A DNA stretch of 61,837 nt. Origin: Bacteroidota bacterium. Its GTDB lineage: Bacteria > Bacteroidota > Ignavibacteria > UBA10030 > UBA8401. Shown here one piece after another: positions 17,082 to 24,953 of the stretch; within the stretch, counting starts at the first letter, position 1; the number at the start of each line of letters is the position of its first letter. The notes beneath the pieces were generated by a model. It had not been told where the DNA came from and did not search any database. It saw only the letters and a program-made list of their open reading frames with translations. The stretch is from assembly GCA_021796275.1 (NCBI GenBank), contig JAJYOI010000005.1, forward strand, positions 1-61,837. Reading direction: 5' to 3'. Both the position numbers and the translations under genes were made by a program.

Positions 17082-18533
17082 TCAGGCTTTTTTCCATGAA
17101 GTGCCGTCTTTGGTATCTTCTAAAACAACGCCGAGCGCTTTTAAGCGGTCACGGATTTTGTCGGAAAGCAGCCAAAATTTATTTTCGCGCGCTTCTTTCC
17201 TTGCGGCGAGAAGCAATTCTACCAACTGTGGTTCAATCATTCCATCAGTTTGCAATTGGGACGAAGCTGCTTTTTCACCAAACAAGCCAAGAATGTTGAC
17301 GCCATAATCGGTGAAAAATGTCTCGATCTGATGCAGCGATTCAAGTGAAATCCCATTTGGCTGTGCAAGAAGATCATTCACTGCGCGTGAAAGATCGAAG
17401 AGCGCCGCAATTGCCTGCGGAGTATTAAAGTCGTCGTCCATCGCTTCGGTGAATCGTTTACGATATTCTGCAAGGTCAAAAAGGGTTCCTTTACCGTTCT
17501 TTCCTTTTTTGATTTCTACACGAACACGTTGAACGGTATTCTGCAATTTCTCCAGCCCTTTTCCTGCCGCTTCAATTGCCTGCTCGCTGAAGTCTAATGT
17601 GCTTCGGTAATGGCTTTGCAGGATGAAAAATCGGATCACCAGCGGATCGAATTTCTTGAATGCGTCTTTCAGCGTAACAAAATTGCCAAGCGATTTTCCC
17701 ATTTTCTGGCCATTCACCGTCACCATATTATTGTGAAGCCAGTATTTTACAAACGGCTTGCCGGTTGAGCATTCGCTTTGTGCAATTTCACATTCGTGAT
17801 GCGGAAATTGATTCTCAATTCCGCCGCCGTGAATATCGAAGCTTTCCCCCAAATACTTCATTGACATGGACGAGCATTCAAGATGCCAGCCGGGATAGCC
17901 GCTGCCCCACGGGCTTGGCCACTGCATAATATGTTCCGGTTCCGCTTTTTTCCACAATGCAAAATCAGCGGGATGTCTTTTTTCCGACTTTACTTCAATA
18001 CGCGCTCCCGATTCCATTTCTTCGACATTGCGCCCGGAAAGTTTTCCGTACTCCGAAAACTTGTGGACATCAAAATAGACAGAACTATTCACTTCGTACG
18101 CGTAGCCGCCCGCAAGCAATTTTTTCACCATTTCGATCTGTTCAATGATGTGTCCGGTTGCGTGTGGAGAAATATCGGGACGTTGAATACCGAGCGCATC
18201 CATATCTTCGAAATAACTTCGCGTGTATAATTCCACTACTTGCATCGGATGAACACGGTCAAGTTTCGATTGCTTTTCAATCTTGTCTTCGCCCTGATCG
18301 GCATCGTCGGTGAGATGACCGACATCGGTAATGTTCTGCACGTACAAAACTTTGTAGCCGAGAAACCGAAGATAGCGAACAATGACATCGAACGACACAT
18401 AACTTTTCGCGTGACCAATATGTGAATCGCCGTACACTGTTGGTCCGCAAACATACATCCCAACGCGCCCCTCATGAATCGGTTTGAATGTTTCTTTTTG
18501 TCGTGCGAGTGTATTGTAGATTTGTAGGGGCAT
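17082..18533 (-). CDS. cysS: Cysteinyl-tRNA synthetase
   Basis: This 483-residue class I synthetase charges tRNA-Cys. The HIGH-type motif is GDSHIGHAKS (residues 35-44) and the KMSKS-type loop reads KMGKSLGNFVT. The zinc ligands of the family are visible as Cys29 in VCGPTVY, the Cys of ECSSMSMKY, and His/Cys in HHECEIAQSE. The length is normal and the C-terminal anticodon-binding region is complete (ends DGTSWKKA). The gene starts three bases after the recN stop, so recN-cysS are likely co-transcribed. Confidence 0.97.
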   Translation of the reverse strand: MPLQIYNTLARQKETFKPIHEGRVGMYVCGPTVYGDSHIGHAKSYVSFDVIVRYLRFLGYKVLYVQNITDVGHLTDDADQGEDKIEKQSKLDRVHPMQVVELYTRSYFEDMDALGIQRPDISPHATGHIIEQIEMVKKLLAGGYAYEVNSSVYFDVHKFSEYGKLSGRNVEEMESGARIEVKSEKRHPADFALWKKAEPEHIMQWPSPWGSGYPGWHLECSSMSMKYLGESFDIHGGGIENQFPHHECEIAQSECSTGKPFVKYWLHNNMVTVNGQKMGKSLGNFVTLKDAFKKFDPLVIRFFILQSHYRSTLDFSEQAIEAAGKGLEKLQNTVQRVRVEIKKGKNGKGTLFDLAEYRKRFTEAMDDDFNTPQAIAALFDLSRAVNDLLAQPNGISLESLHQIETFFTDYGVNILGLFGEKAASSQLQTDGMIEPQLVELLLAARKEARENKFWLLSDKIRDRLKALGVVLEDTKDGTSWKKA

Positions 18534-18535
18534 AG

Positions 18536-20290
18536 CTATTTCATTCCCATCAGTTCACGTGCACCTTTCAATCCGGCTTCAGTCACTTCAGCACCGCTCA
18601 TCAATTTTGCAATTTCATGGACGCGTTCTTCAACGGAAAGTTTATGAAGCCGGGTCGTTGTCCGCTTTCCGTTTTCGATTTTCTCAACGGCAAAATGCGT
18701 GTCCGCAAGGCCGGCAATCTGCGGCAAATGCGTAATGGCGATGATCTGCGGAATTACCGCAAGCTTCTTCAAGCTCATGCCGACAGCTTGCCCGATTCTG
18801 CCGCTGACGCCGGTATCAATTTCATCGAAGATCATCAACGGCACGCGGTCGGATTGTGCGAGCGTTGATTTCAGCGCGAGCATTACGCGCGAAACTTCAC
18901 CGCCCGAGGCGACTTTTGCCAGCGGCTTCACATCTTCGCCGGCATTCGTTGAGAGATAAAATTCTACATTATCAACGCCGTGCAAGGTCGCCGCGAAATA
19001 TTCATTGCCGATCTTCAGCGCATCGTCGGGAATCTCGCCATCATTCTTCGCCCGCTCGATTTTCTTTTGCTCAATGTGCACTGAAAATTTTCCATTGGTA
19101 ATGCCAAGTTCGGCAAGCGAAGCGAGGATTGATTTTTCAATTTTTTTCACAGCTTCAACTCGCTTCGCCGAGAGCTTCTGCGCACGCTCTGAACATACAC
19201 TGCGCTGTTTTTGAATTGCAGCGGCAATCTTTGACAACTCGCTCTCAAAATTTTCAGCTAAAGAAAATTCTTCTCCAATGTTCTTCCGGTGTTCAATCAC
19301 GGTACCGAGCGAGCCGCCGTATTTCTTCTTCAATAAAATCAATTTTCCGAGGCGGTCACGCAGCATTTCCAAACGCTCGGGATTGAATTCAATTTTCTCC
19401 TTGTACTCGTGAAGAAATTTCGACAACTCCTCTACAATAATTTCCGCCGATTTTACTTCTCCGACAGAATCCGAAAACGCTGTATCAATTCCATTTAACA
19501 TTTCAAGTTGTTTTGATGCATGACCGAGCTGGTCGTGAAGTGAATTTTCACCGTCGTACATCATACCATAGAGCTGCGATGTCAACTCAAAAAGCTTCTC
19601 CGCATTTTCAAGCTTCTTCAACTCCGATTCGATTTGTTCTTCCTCATTTTCCTGCGGATTGACGGCGTCAATTTCGGTCATCTGAAATTCAAACAGACTT
19701 TTTTTCTCTTTAAGCTGTTGTTCTTTCTCGTGCAATTCACGCTTCGTGGCGCACAACTGCAAAAGTTCGCGGTACACCTTTTGATATTCCTCTAACAGCG
19801 GTCCGAGATTCCCGAAGTCGTCAAGAAAATCCACATGTGTTTCTGCGCGAAGAAGCGACTGGTGATCATGCTGACCATGAAGATCAATGAGCGCGTCGCC
19901 GATTTCCTTCAAGAGCGAAAGCGGCGCAGGCGTATCGTTGACAAAACACCGGCTTTGACCTTTCGCGGAAATTTCACGCCGGACAATCAGCTCGTCAGAC
20001 ACATCGTAGTCATTCTGTTTCAACAGCGAGGCAATCTTCTCAGCCATAGGCTGATCAGCCTTCGGCTGAGGCGCGCCGGAAACAACGAACACTCCTTCAA
20101 CAACGGCTTTCTCTTCTCCCTTGCGGACAACATCCGTGCTTGCACGTTCACCCAACAAAAGGCTGAGCGCATCAATCAAAATAGATTTTCCTGCGCCCGT
20201 TTCGCCCGTGATGATATTCAGTCCGCGCTCAAATTCGACAGAAATTTCTTCGATGAGCGCATAATTTTTGATGAAAAGAGACTTCAGCAT
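18536..20290 (-). CDS. recN: DNA repair protein RecN
   Basis: The 584-residue SMC-like ATPase has Walker A ITGETGAGKS near residue 32 and a long coiled coil in the middle (about 170-400). Its ABC signature is VASGGEVSRVML and Walker B is LMIFDEIDTGVSG. RecN tethers broken DNA ends during double-strand break repair. Length and motif order are standard. It begins the minus-strand pair with cysS. Confidence 0.97.
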   Translation of the reverse strand: MLKSLFIKNYALIEEISVEFERGLNIITGETGAGKSILIDALSLLLGERASTDVVRKGEEKAVVEGVFVVSGAPQPKADQPMAEKIASLLKQNDYDVSDELIVRREISAKGQSRCFVNDTPAPLSLLKEIGDALIDLHGQHDHQSLLRAETHVDFLDDFGNLGPLLEEYQKVYRELLQLCATKRELHEKEQQLKEKKSLFEFQMTEIDAVNPQENEEEQIESELKKLENAEKLFELTSQLYGMMYDGENSLHDQLGHASKQLEMLNGIDTAFSDSVGEVKSAEIIVEELSKFLHEYKEKIEFNPERLEMLRDRLGKLILLKKKYGGSLGTVIEHRKNIGEEFSLAENFESELSKIAAAIQKQRSVCSERAQKLSAKRVEAVKKIEKSILASLAELGITNGKFSVHIEQKKIERAKNDGEIPDDALKIGNEYFAATLHGVDNVEFYLSTNAGEDVKPLAKVASGGEVSRVMLALKSTLAQSDRVPLMIFDEIDTGVSGRIGQAVGMSLKKLAVIPQIIAITHLPQIAGLADTHFAVEKIENGKRTTTRLHKLSVEERVHEIAKLMSGAEVTEAGLKGARELMGMK

Positions 20291-20343
20291 GGATGCAAAT
20301 TACACGGATTTTTAGAGAGATTCAAGGAAAACTGAGTATTGGC

Positions 20344-20372
20344 TTGACCTTCCAGAGGTAATTTTCTACTTT
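20344..20372 (+). promoter_or_regulatory. Putative promoter of the zinc-ribbon gene (TTGACC-17-TACTTT)
   Basis: TTGACC at 20344-20349 and TACTTTG at 20367-20373 are 17 bases apart. The downstream box also fits the Bacteroidota TAnnTTTG pattern. A GGAGAGG ribosome binding site precedes the ATG at 20434. Confidence 0.45.
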
Positions 20373-20433
20373 GGACAAGTTAAATCTTTGATTACTGCTC
20401 TCGATTTAATGCTTTCACGGAGAGGAACATATC

Positions 20434-20907
20434 ATGGTATTCATAATCATTTTCGCTTATGCAATCCTGTTTGGAGGTGTCACTTCTCTTGCTGCTAAGT
20501 CTCGCAACAGAGATCCTTTAACTTGGTTTTGGATTGGATTTGTCTTTGGAATTTTCGGCTTGATTGCAGTCTTGGTTATGCAAGATGGCAAAGAAGATGA
20601 TCAGTGGCCAACACAGCATTATTCAACAACATCTACAAGTCATAAACCACTGACAAAAAAATGCCCTGACTGCGCAGAGGAAATTAAATATGAAGCCAAA
20701 GTTTGCCACTTTTGTGGAAAACGATTTGATGAACAACAAAAAACTGTAACGGAGCCTATTCCAATGAAATCCATGACTAACAAAGAACCATCGTCCAATA
20801 AATCAGTAAGACTTAAAACCACTCGTTGTCCAAAATGCTACACAATGAATTATCGCGATGCCATGTTTTGTTCGGCTTGCGGCGCTTCAATCAATAACGA
20901 CGATTAA
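20434..20907 (+). CDS. Small membrane protein with two zinc ribbons
   Basis: The 157-residue protein has an N-terminal membrane segment (residues 2-20) and a second at about 31-49. Two four-cysteine zinc ribbons follow: Cys77/80/91/94 (CPDC ... CHFC) and Cys132/135/146/149 (CPKC ... CSAC). The linker between ribbons is Lys/Thr/Glu-rich. Such membrane-anchored zinc-ribbon proteins are common and mostly unassigned, so no reaction is proposed. It stands alone between minus-strand genes with its own promoter-like sequence and strong GGAGAGG site. Confidence 0.7.
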   Translation: MVFIIIFAYAILFGGVTSLAAKSRNRDPLTWFWIGFVFGIFGLIAVLVMQDGKEDDQWPTQHYSTTSTSHKPLTKKCPDCAEEIKYEAKVCHFCGKRFDEQQKTVTEPIPMKSMTNKEPSSNKSVRLKTTRCPKCYTMNYRDAMFCSACGASINNDD

Positions 20908-20954
20908 AAATTGAGCAACCGGATTGCTGAAGCCATATCACCCAAGGAGAATAT

Positions 20955-22442
20955 TTACAACACCGCCATCACTGACACACCGACAATCGCGCACACCCAA
21001 TTCACAATATCATTGTTAATCCAGCGAACGCCGCGAACCAGCGAAGTTTCTTTTTCACAATGCCGTTTTTTTTCTGTCACTTTCCCGCACATGACACAGC
21101 GATACTGCGCTTGAATTGTTGCGCCAAGAAAACTATCGGCGAGCGATCCTGCAATTCCCGAAAGGACGACGAACACAACGAGCCGCACATCAAGACCATA
21201 CCAAAAACTTCCGCTCAACGCAATCAGAAACGCACCGCATGCACCGCCGACAATTCCGGCAAGCGACACGCCGCCGCTTGTTCCGGTTTCAACACGCTTC
21301 ATTGTGAGAATTGAACGCGGTGAGGCGTGCGCCAGCACACCGATTTCCGTTCCCCATGTATCGGCAGTCACTGCGGCAAGCGATGCAAGATACAACGGAT
21401 ACCAAAACTCATTTGATGGAGCAACGTACCAGCACAGCATCAACATTCCTGTAACGCCGCCGTTCGCGGCAACTTGTCCGGCATCGCGCGTATCGGATTT
21501 TTCAAACAACAAGTCAAATGCAGATTTTCGTTTCTTTCCAAATTTTGAAAGCAGGCTCGACGCAACAAAAAAAGTGAGAATTGGGACTGTCCATTGCCAG
21601 CCGCCGATGCCGAAAATAATTGTCGCCAGCAAAAATGTCGCTGCCGAACCGCTCGGCTTCAGAAAATGAAATCGAAGCGAAACAACGGCAATCGTCGCGG
21701 CAAGAAAAATGCCCAGCAATAATTGTCCGGCATGATGATGCGGCAACGGTGTCAGTAAAAAATGGAGGATGAACGCCGCGGCAAGCGGAACGGTGAGATT
21801 ATCAAATCCTTTCGACGAAATCGCTTCCCACATCGTGGCAAACGACGCGACTGCAAACCCGGCAAGAACAAGAAACCCGATATTTGAAATTGCAGTCAAC
21901 GGATTGAAACGGAGCGCAAGCACTACGACGAGAAATGTTGCAACAAACATTGTGACGGATCCTTCGAGCGATTTTTTATCGCTCGTCAGAAAATAATTGT
22001 GAGGCGATGAAAGATTTCCGCCGACAATCGCAGCGGCGGCATCGCTGATTGCGAGCACGAGAATGGAAATCGAAATGATTGCCGGAGTTTCGTTCCAAAA
22101 CAAGAGAACAAGGATAAGAAATGCCAGCGGATAATAGACCGTGCCGTACGAGCGGCGATTTGTTCCATGCATTCCTTTCAACAAATCGAATCGTTCCGCC
22201 GCAAAATTGACAATAATAAAAATGAGAGCAAGAAGAATTGCCGGAATGCCTGAATTGAACAATTGAGGTGCAAAATAGATCAAAACGCCAGTGAGAATAT
22301 GAACGAGCTTTCGGGTTACTTCTGGAGATCTGTTGAATTTTTTTCTGACCAATTCAGCGGCAGCAATGAACAGCGCAATACCCGAAAGAAGAACAGCGAA
22401 GAGCATCCACTCAGAAAAACCGGGCGGGAAAAATAATTTCAT
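20955..22442 (-). CDS. Fused prenol kinase (VTE5/dolichol-kinase-like) and DUF92 (VTE6-like) membrane protein
   Basis: The 495-residue polytopic protein joins two membrane domains. Residues 1-220 resemble the dolichol/phytol kinase family (TRKLVHILTGVLIYFAP, then DAAAAIVGG and KSLEGS). Residues 230-495 are a DUF92 domain (AAVTADTWGTEIG, GGVSLAGIVGG, GSLADSFLGATIQ). In plants VTE5 phosphorylates phytol and VTE6 (DUF92) phosphorylates phytyl phosphate, so the fusion suggests two successive phosphorylations of a prenyl alcohol in one polypeptide. That activity is an inference. A CVMCGKVTEKKRHC segment may bind metal. Confidence 0.75.
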   Translation of the reverse strand: MKLFFPPGFSEWMLFAVLLSGIALFIAAAELVRKKFNRSPEVTRKLVHILTGVLIYFAPQLFNSGIPAILLALIFIIVNFAAERFDLLKGMHGTNRRSYGTVYYPLAFLILVLLFWNETPAIISISILVLAISDAAAAIVGGNLSSPHNYFLTSDKKSLEGSVTMFVATFLVVVLALRFNPLTAISNIGFLVLAGFAVASFATMWEAISSKGFDNLTVPLAAAFILHFLLTPLPHHHAGQLLLGIFLAATIAVVSLRFHFLKPSGSAATFLLATIIFGIGGWQWTVPILTFFVASSLLSKFGKKRKSAFDLLFEKSDTRDAGQVAANGGVTGMLMLCWYVAPSNEFWYPLYLASLAAVTADTWGTEIGVLAHASPRSILTMKRVETGTSGGVSLAGIVGGACGAFLIALSGSFWYGLDVRLVVFVVLSGIAGSLADSFLGATIQAQYRCVMCGKVTEKKRHCEKETSLVRGVRWINNDIVNWVCAIVGVSVMAVL

Positions 22443-22448
22443 CTGTGG

Positions 22449-23489
22449 TCAAGCCGGGATAGAAGTCGAACGCACCGAACGCGAGCCGGCAATTTCAAAC
22501 AGCAAGATATCCATCACGACATGCGGATCGCCGGAAGAAGTTTTCAATTGTTCGTCGGCGCGCGTGAGTGTCAGCAGTGCGTCTTCAACAGCGCTGCGTG
22601 AATAATGTTTCAAATGTTCGAGATATTCTTTGAGGAAATAGGGGTGAACGCCCACTTTTTTTGCCATTTCTGCCGGTATCACACGTTCTGCATTCAGTTG
22701 ATGCAGGCGCCATAAAATGCCAAAGTGACGGGCAAGCATCGCTACCATGCCCGCCGGCGCTTCGCCGACATCTATCATGCGTGCACAAATGCTCAACGCT
22801 TTCGAAAGATTTTTTTCTCCGACGGCGCGAGTCAGCTCGAATATTGAAAACTCCCGCGACATACCGACAATAGATTGGACGTCGCTTGTTTCAATCTTAG
22901 CCTTCGAGCCTACAGCGATGAACAGTTTTTCAAGCTCATTATTCAATTCACGCAATGACGTACCAACATACGTGAGAAGTATTTCTGCCGCTTCGGGCGC
23001 AATGTGTGTCCCTATTGCTGCGGCGCGCCTTTGTACCCATGATGGAATTTCGTATTCGCGCAGCGGCACCACTTCGCCGCCGATTGCGTGCTGTTTCAAA
23101 TAAGCATAGACCTTCTTGCGCATATCAACTTTTGCGGCAGCAAGAAACAAGCTTGTGGAAGGCGAAGGGTGTTCGATGTACGACAAGAACGGATCGAGTT
23201 CCGTCGTGCGTTCAAAATCGCGCACGATAACAACGCGCCGCTCTCCCATCATCGGAAACGACGACGCAAGGGAAACGATATCTTTCCCTTCAATATCGTT
23301 GCCATGGATAATATCAAGATTGAATTGGCGCGAAGCGGAATCGACGGCGTTGGCAACAAGCGCATCCGCAACTTCGTCAATCAGAAAATCTTCCTGTCCA
23401 TAGAAAAAATACAGCGGCGCAAATTTGTGATTCCTGATATCATCAAGAATCATGTCGAGAGGAATTTTTTCTTTCGAGGTCTTTGCCAT
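22449..23489 (-). CDS. holA: DNA polymerase III delta subunit
   Basis: The 346-residue protein opens with PLDMILDDIRNHKFAPLYFF and YGQEDFLIDEVADAL. These are typical of HolA, the clamp-loader subunit that opens the beta clamp. The AAA+ fold and C-terminal collar helices (FFLFEIAG-like end, DVHVVMDILLFEIAG region) are complete. The frame can be extended seven codons to a TTG touching the cyclophilin stop, but the ATG at 23489 (MAKTSKEK) is the better start. It is divergently spaced by a few bases from the DUF92 gene and lies in the same minus-strand run. Confidence 0.88.
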   Translation of the reverse strand: MAKTSKEKIPLDMILDDIRNHKFAPLYFFYGQEDFLIDEVADALVANAVDSASRQFNLDIIHGNDIEGKDIVSLASSFPMMGERRVVIVRDFERTTELDPFLSYIEHPSPSTSLFLAAAKVDMRKKVYAYLKQHAIGGEVVPLREYEIPSWVQRRAAAIGTHIAPEAAEILLTYVGTSLRELNNELEKLFIAVGSKAKIETSDVQSIVGMSREFSIFELTRAVGEKNLSKALSICARMIDVGEAPAGMVAMLARHFGILWRLHQLNAERVIPAEMAKKVGVHPYFLKEYLEHLKHYSRSAVEDALLTLTRADEQLKTSSGDPHVVMDILLFEIAGSRSVRSTSIPA

Positions 23490-23510
23490 AGAGCTAACGC
23501 CAGACGGCAA

Positions 23511-24209
23511 TCACTTTACGTACACTTTTTTCATCACCACCGGCGTTAAAGGATTGTCGCGTTGGTCGCGGGGAACCGCAACGATCTTATCCACGACATC
23601 CATGCCGTCAACAACTTTTCCGAACACGGTATATTGTCCGTCAAGAAAATGCGCCGGGGCAACGGTGATGTAGAATTGGCTTCCGTTCGAGCGGCGTTCG
23701 GGGTTCACCGCATCACCCTGACGCGCGGCAGCAACAACGCCGCGGTCATGCGGCACACCAATCTCTGCTTCAATCGTGTAACCGGGACCGCCCAAGCCGT
23801 CGTTCGAGCGGTCGTTGTCTTTCGAATTCGGATCGCCGCCCTGAATCATGAACCCGGGAATGACGCGGTGAAATGTTGTACCGTTATAAAATCCTTCCCG
23901 TGCAAGCTTTCGGAAATTCGCGGAATGTTTCGGCGCTTTGTCATCGAATAATTGAATGGTGATGGTGCCCATCGTCGTTTCAATGACAACAAAGCCTTTT
24001 TCTTTTTCCGCAGTCTTTGACTCGGTTTTCGATTTATTGTCTGTTTTCGCCACAGCTTTTTTAGCCTTCAATGTTTTTGATTTCTTTTGCGCCGGTTTGT
24101 CTGCCGTCTGTTTGGCAGAAGGCGCATCCGCCTTTGGCGGAGTTAACTGTGAATTTGCCGCCGTCGTCAGAATCAGCAGTACACACAGCACGGCAGAAAT
24201 ATATTTCAT
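23511..24209 (-). CDS. Exported cyclophilin-type peptidyl-prolyl isomerase
   Basis: A signal peptide (residues 1-21, ending TAANSQ) is followed by a Lys/Ala/Thr-rich linker. The cyclophilin domain (about 72-230) carries FHRVIPGFMIQGGDP, the catalytic Arg region, and GSQFYITVAPAHFLDGQYTV. The protein should catalyse proline isomerisation in the periplasm during folding of exported proteins. The domain is complete and of normal size. It is immediately upstream of holA. Confidence 0.93.
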   Translation of the reverse strand: MKYISAVLCVLLILTTAANSQLTPPKADAPSAKQTADKPAQKKSKTLKAKKAVAKTDNKSKTESKTAEKEKGFVVIETTMGTITIQLFDDKAPKHSANFRKLAREGFYNGTTFHRVIPGFMIQGGDPNSKDNDRSNDGLGGPGYTIEAEIGVPHDRGVVAAARQGDAVNPERRSNGSQFYITVAPAHFLDGQYTVFGKVVDGMDVVDKIVAVPRDQRDNPLTPVVMKKVYVK

Positions 24210-24235
24210 TATTATTTTTCTCCTTGCTCACTTCG

Positions 24236-24931
24236 TTAAAAATAGTAGGTTAACCCGAATATCAAGCCAACGGAGAATAGAGACAACGATGCAGCGAATC
24301 CTTGATTCTGAAGCGCAGCGCCATGATCGTCTTTCACCGTTCCCAAAAATTCCCAGCGCATATCTCCGGCAACGTAACCATAAAGATGTTCGTCAAATGC
24401 CGTCTGGCCAACTGCCTCTAATTTTACGCCGATACCTTTTGCATGGTACTGTGAAGTTCCACCGTACACAGCATTGGTGGCCGTCACGGTGCCCAGATGA
24501 TATCCCGCACCGCCGCCGAGCTTCACAAAATACCCTTTTCCCAGAATAACATACTGAGCAATCAACGTCGGCATTGTCACATTGTAAAGCAGATTGGAAA
24601 TTCCCGCGGCGTTCGATGCGAAATTGTATGACTTGAAGAGATATGCATATTCAACCTTTGCTCCCCATTCATCGCTTACCGGAAATTCACACGCACCAAA
24701 AAAATCTACCGCTGTCGCAAAATCGCTCGCACGGTCTGTCGAATAAGAAAACGAATTAATGTAATTCACCATGCCGGGATCGGCTGCGACATTGATGCCC
24801 ATTCCGGCGGCAAGCGCAAAACTGTTGGAATGTTCCGCCGGCACAATGGTTTGCGCCCAGACACACAACGGAATGACTGTTGCGAAAAAAGAAAAAAATA
24901 ATCGCGCTGTACTTTTCATAATATTGAACAA
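24236..24931 (-). CDS. Small outer-membrane beta-barrel protein
   Basis: The 231-residue protein has a signal peptide ending VWAQ, then a repeated amphipathic strand pattern, ending SVGLIFGLTYYF with the C-terminal aromatic residue of outer-membrane barrels. The region FFGACEFPVSDEWGAKVEYAYLF is typical of such barrels. No specific function was recognised. A second Met four codons in is an alternative start. Confidence 0.65.
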   Translation of the reverse strand: MFNIMKSTARLFFSFFATVIPLCVWAQTIVPAEHSNSFALAAGMGINVAADPGMVNYINSFSYSTDRASDFATAVDFFGACEFPVSDEWGAKVEYAYLFKSYNFASNAAGISNLLYNVTMPTLIAQYVILGKGYFVKLGGGAGYHLGTVTATNAVYGGTSQYHAKGIGVKLEAVGQTAFDEHLYGYVAGDMRWEFLGTVKDDHGAALQNQGFAASLSLFSVGLIFGLTYYF

Positions 24932-24953
24932 CCGCCGCTTTCTGCGGACAGGA

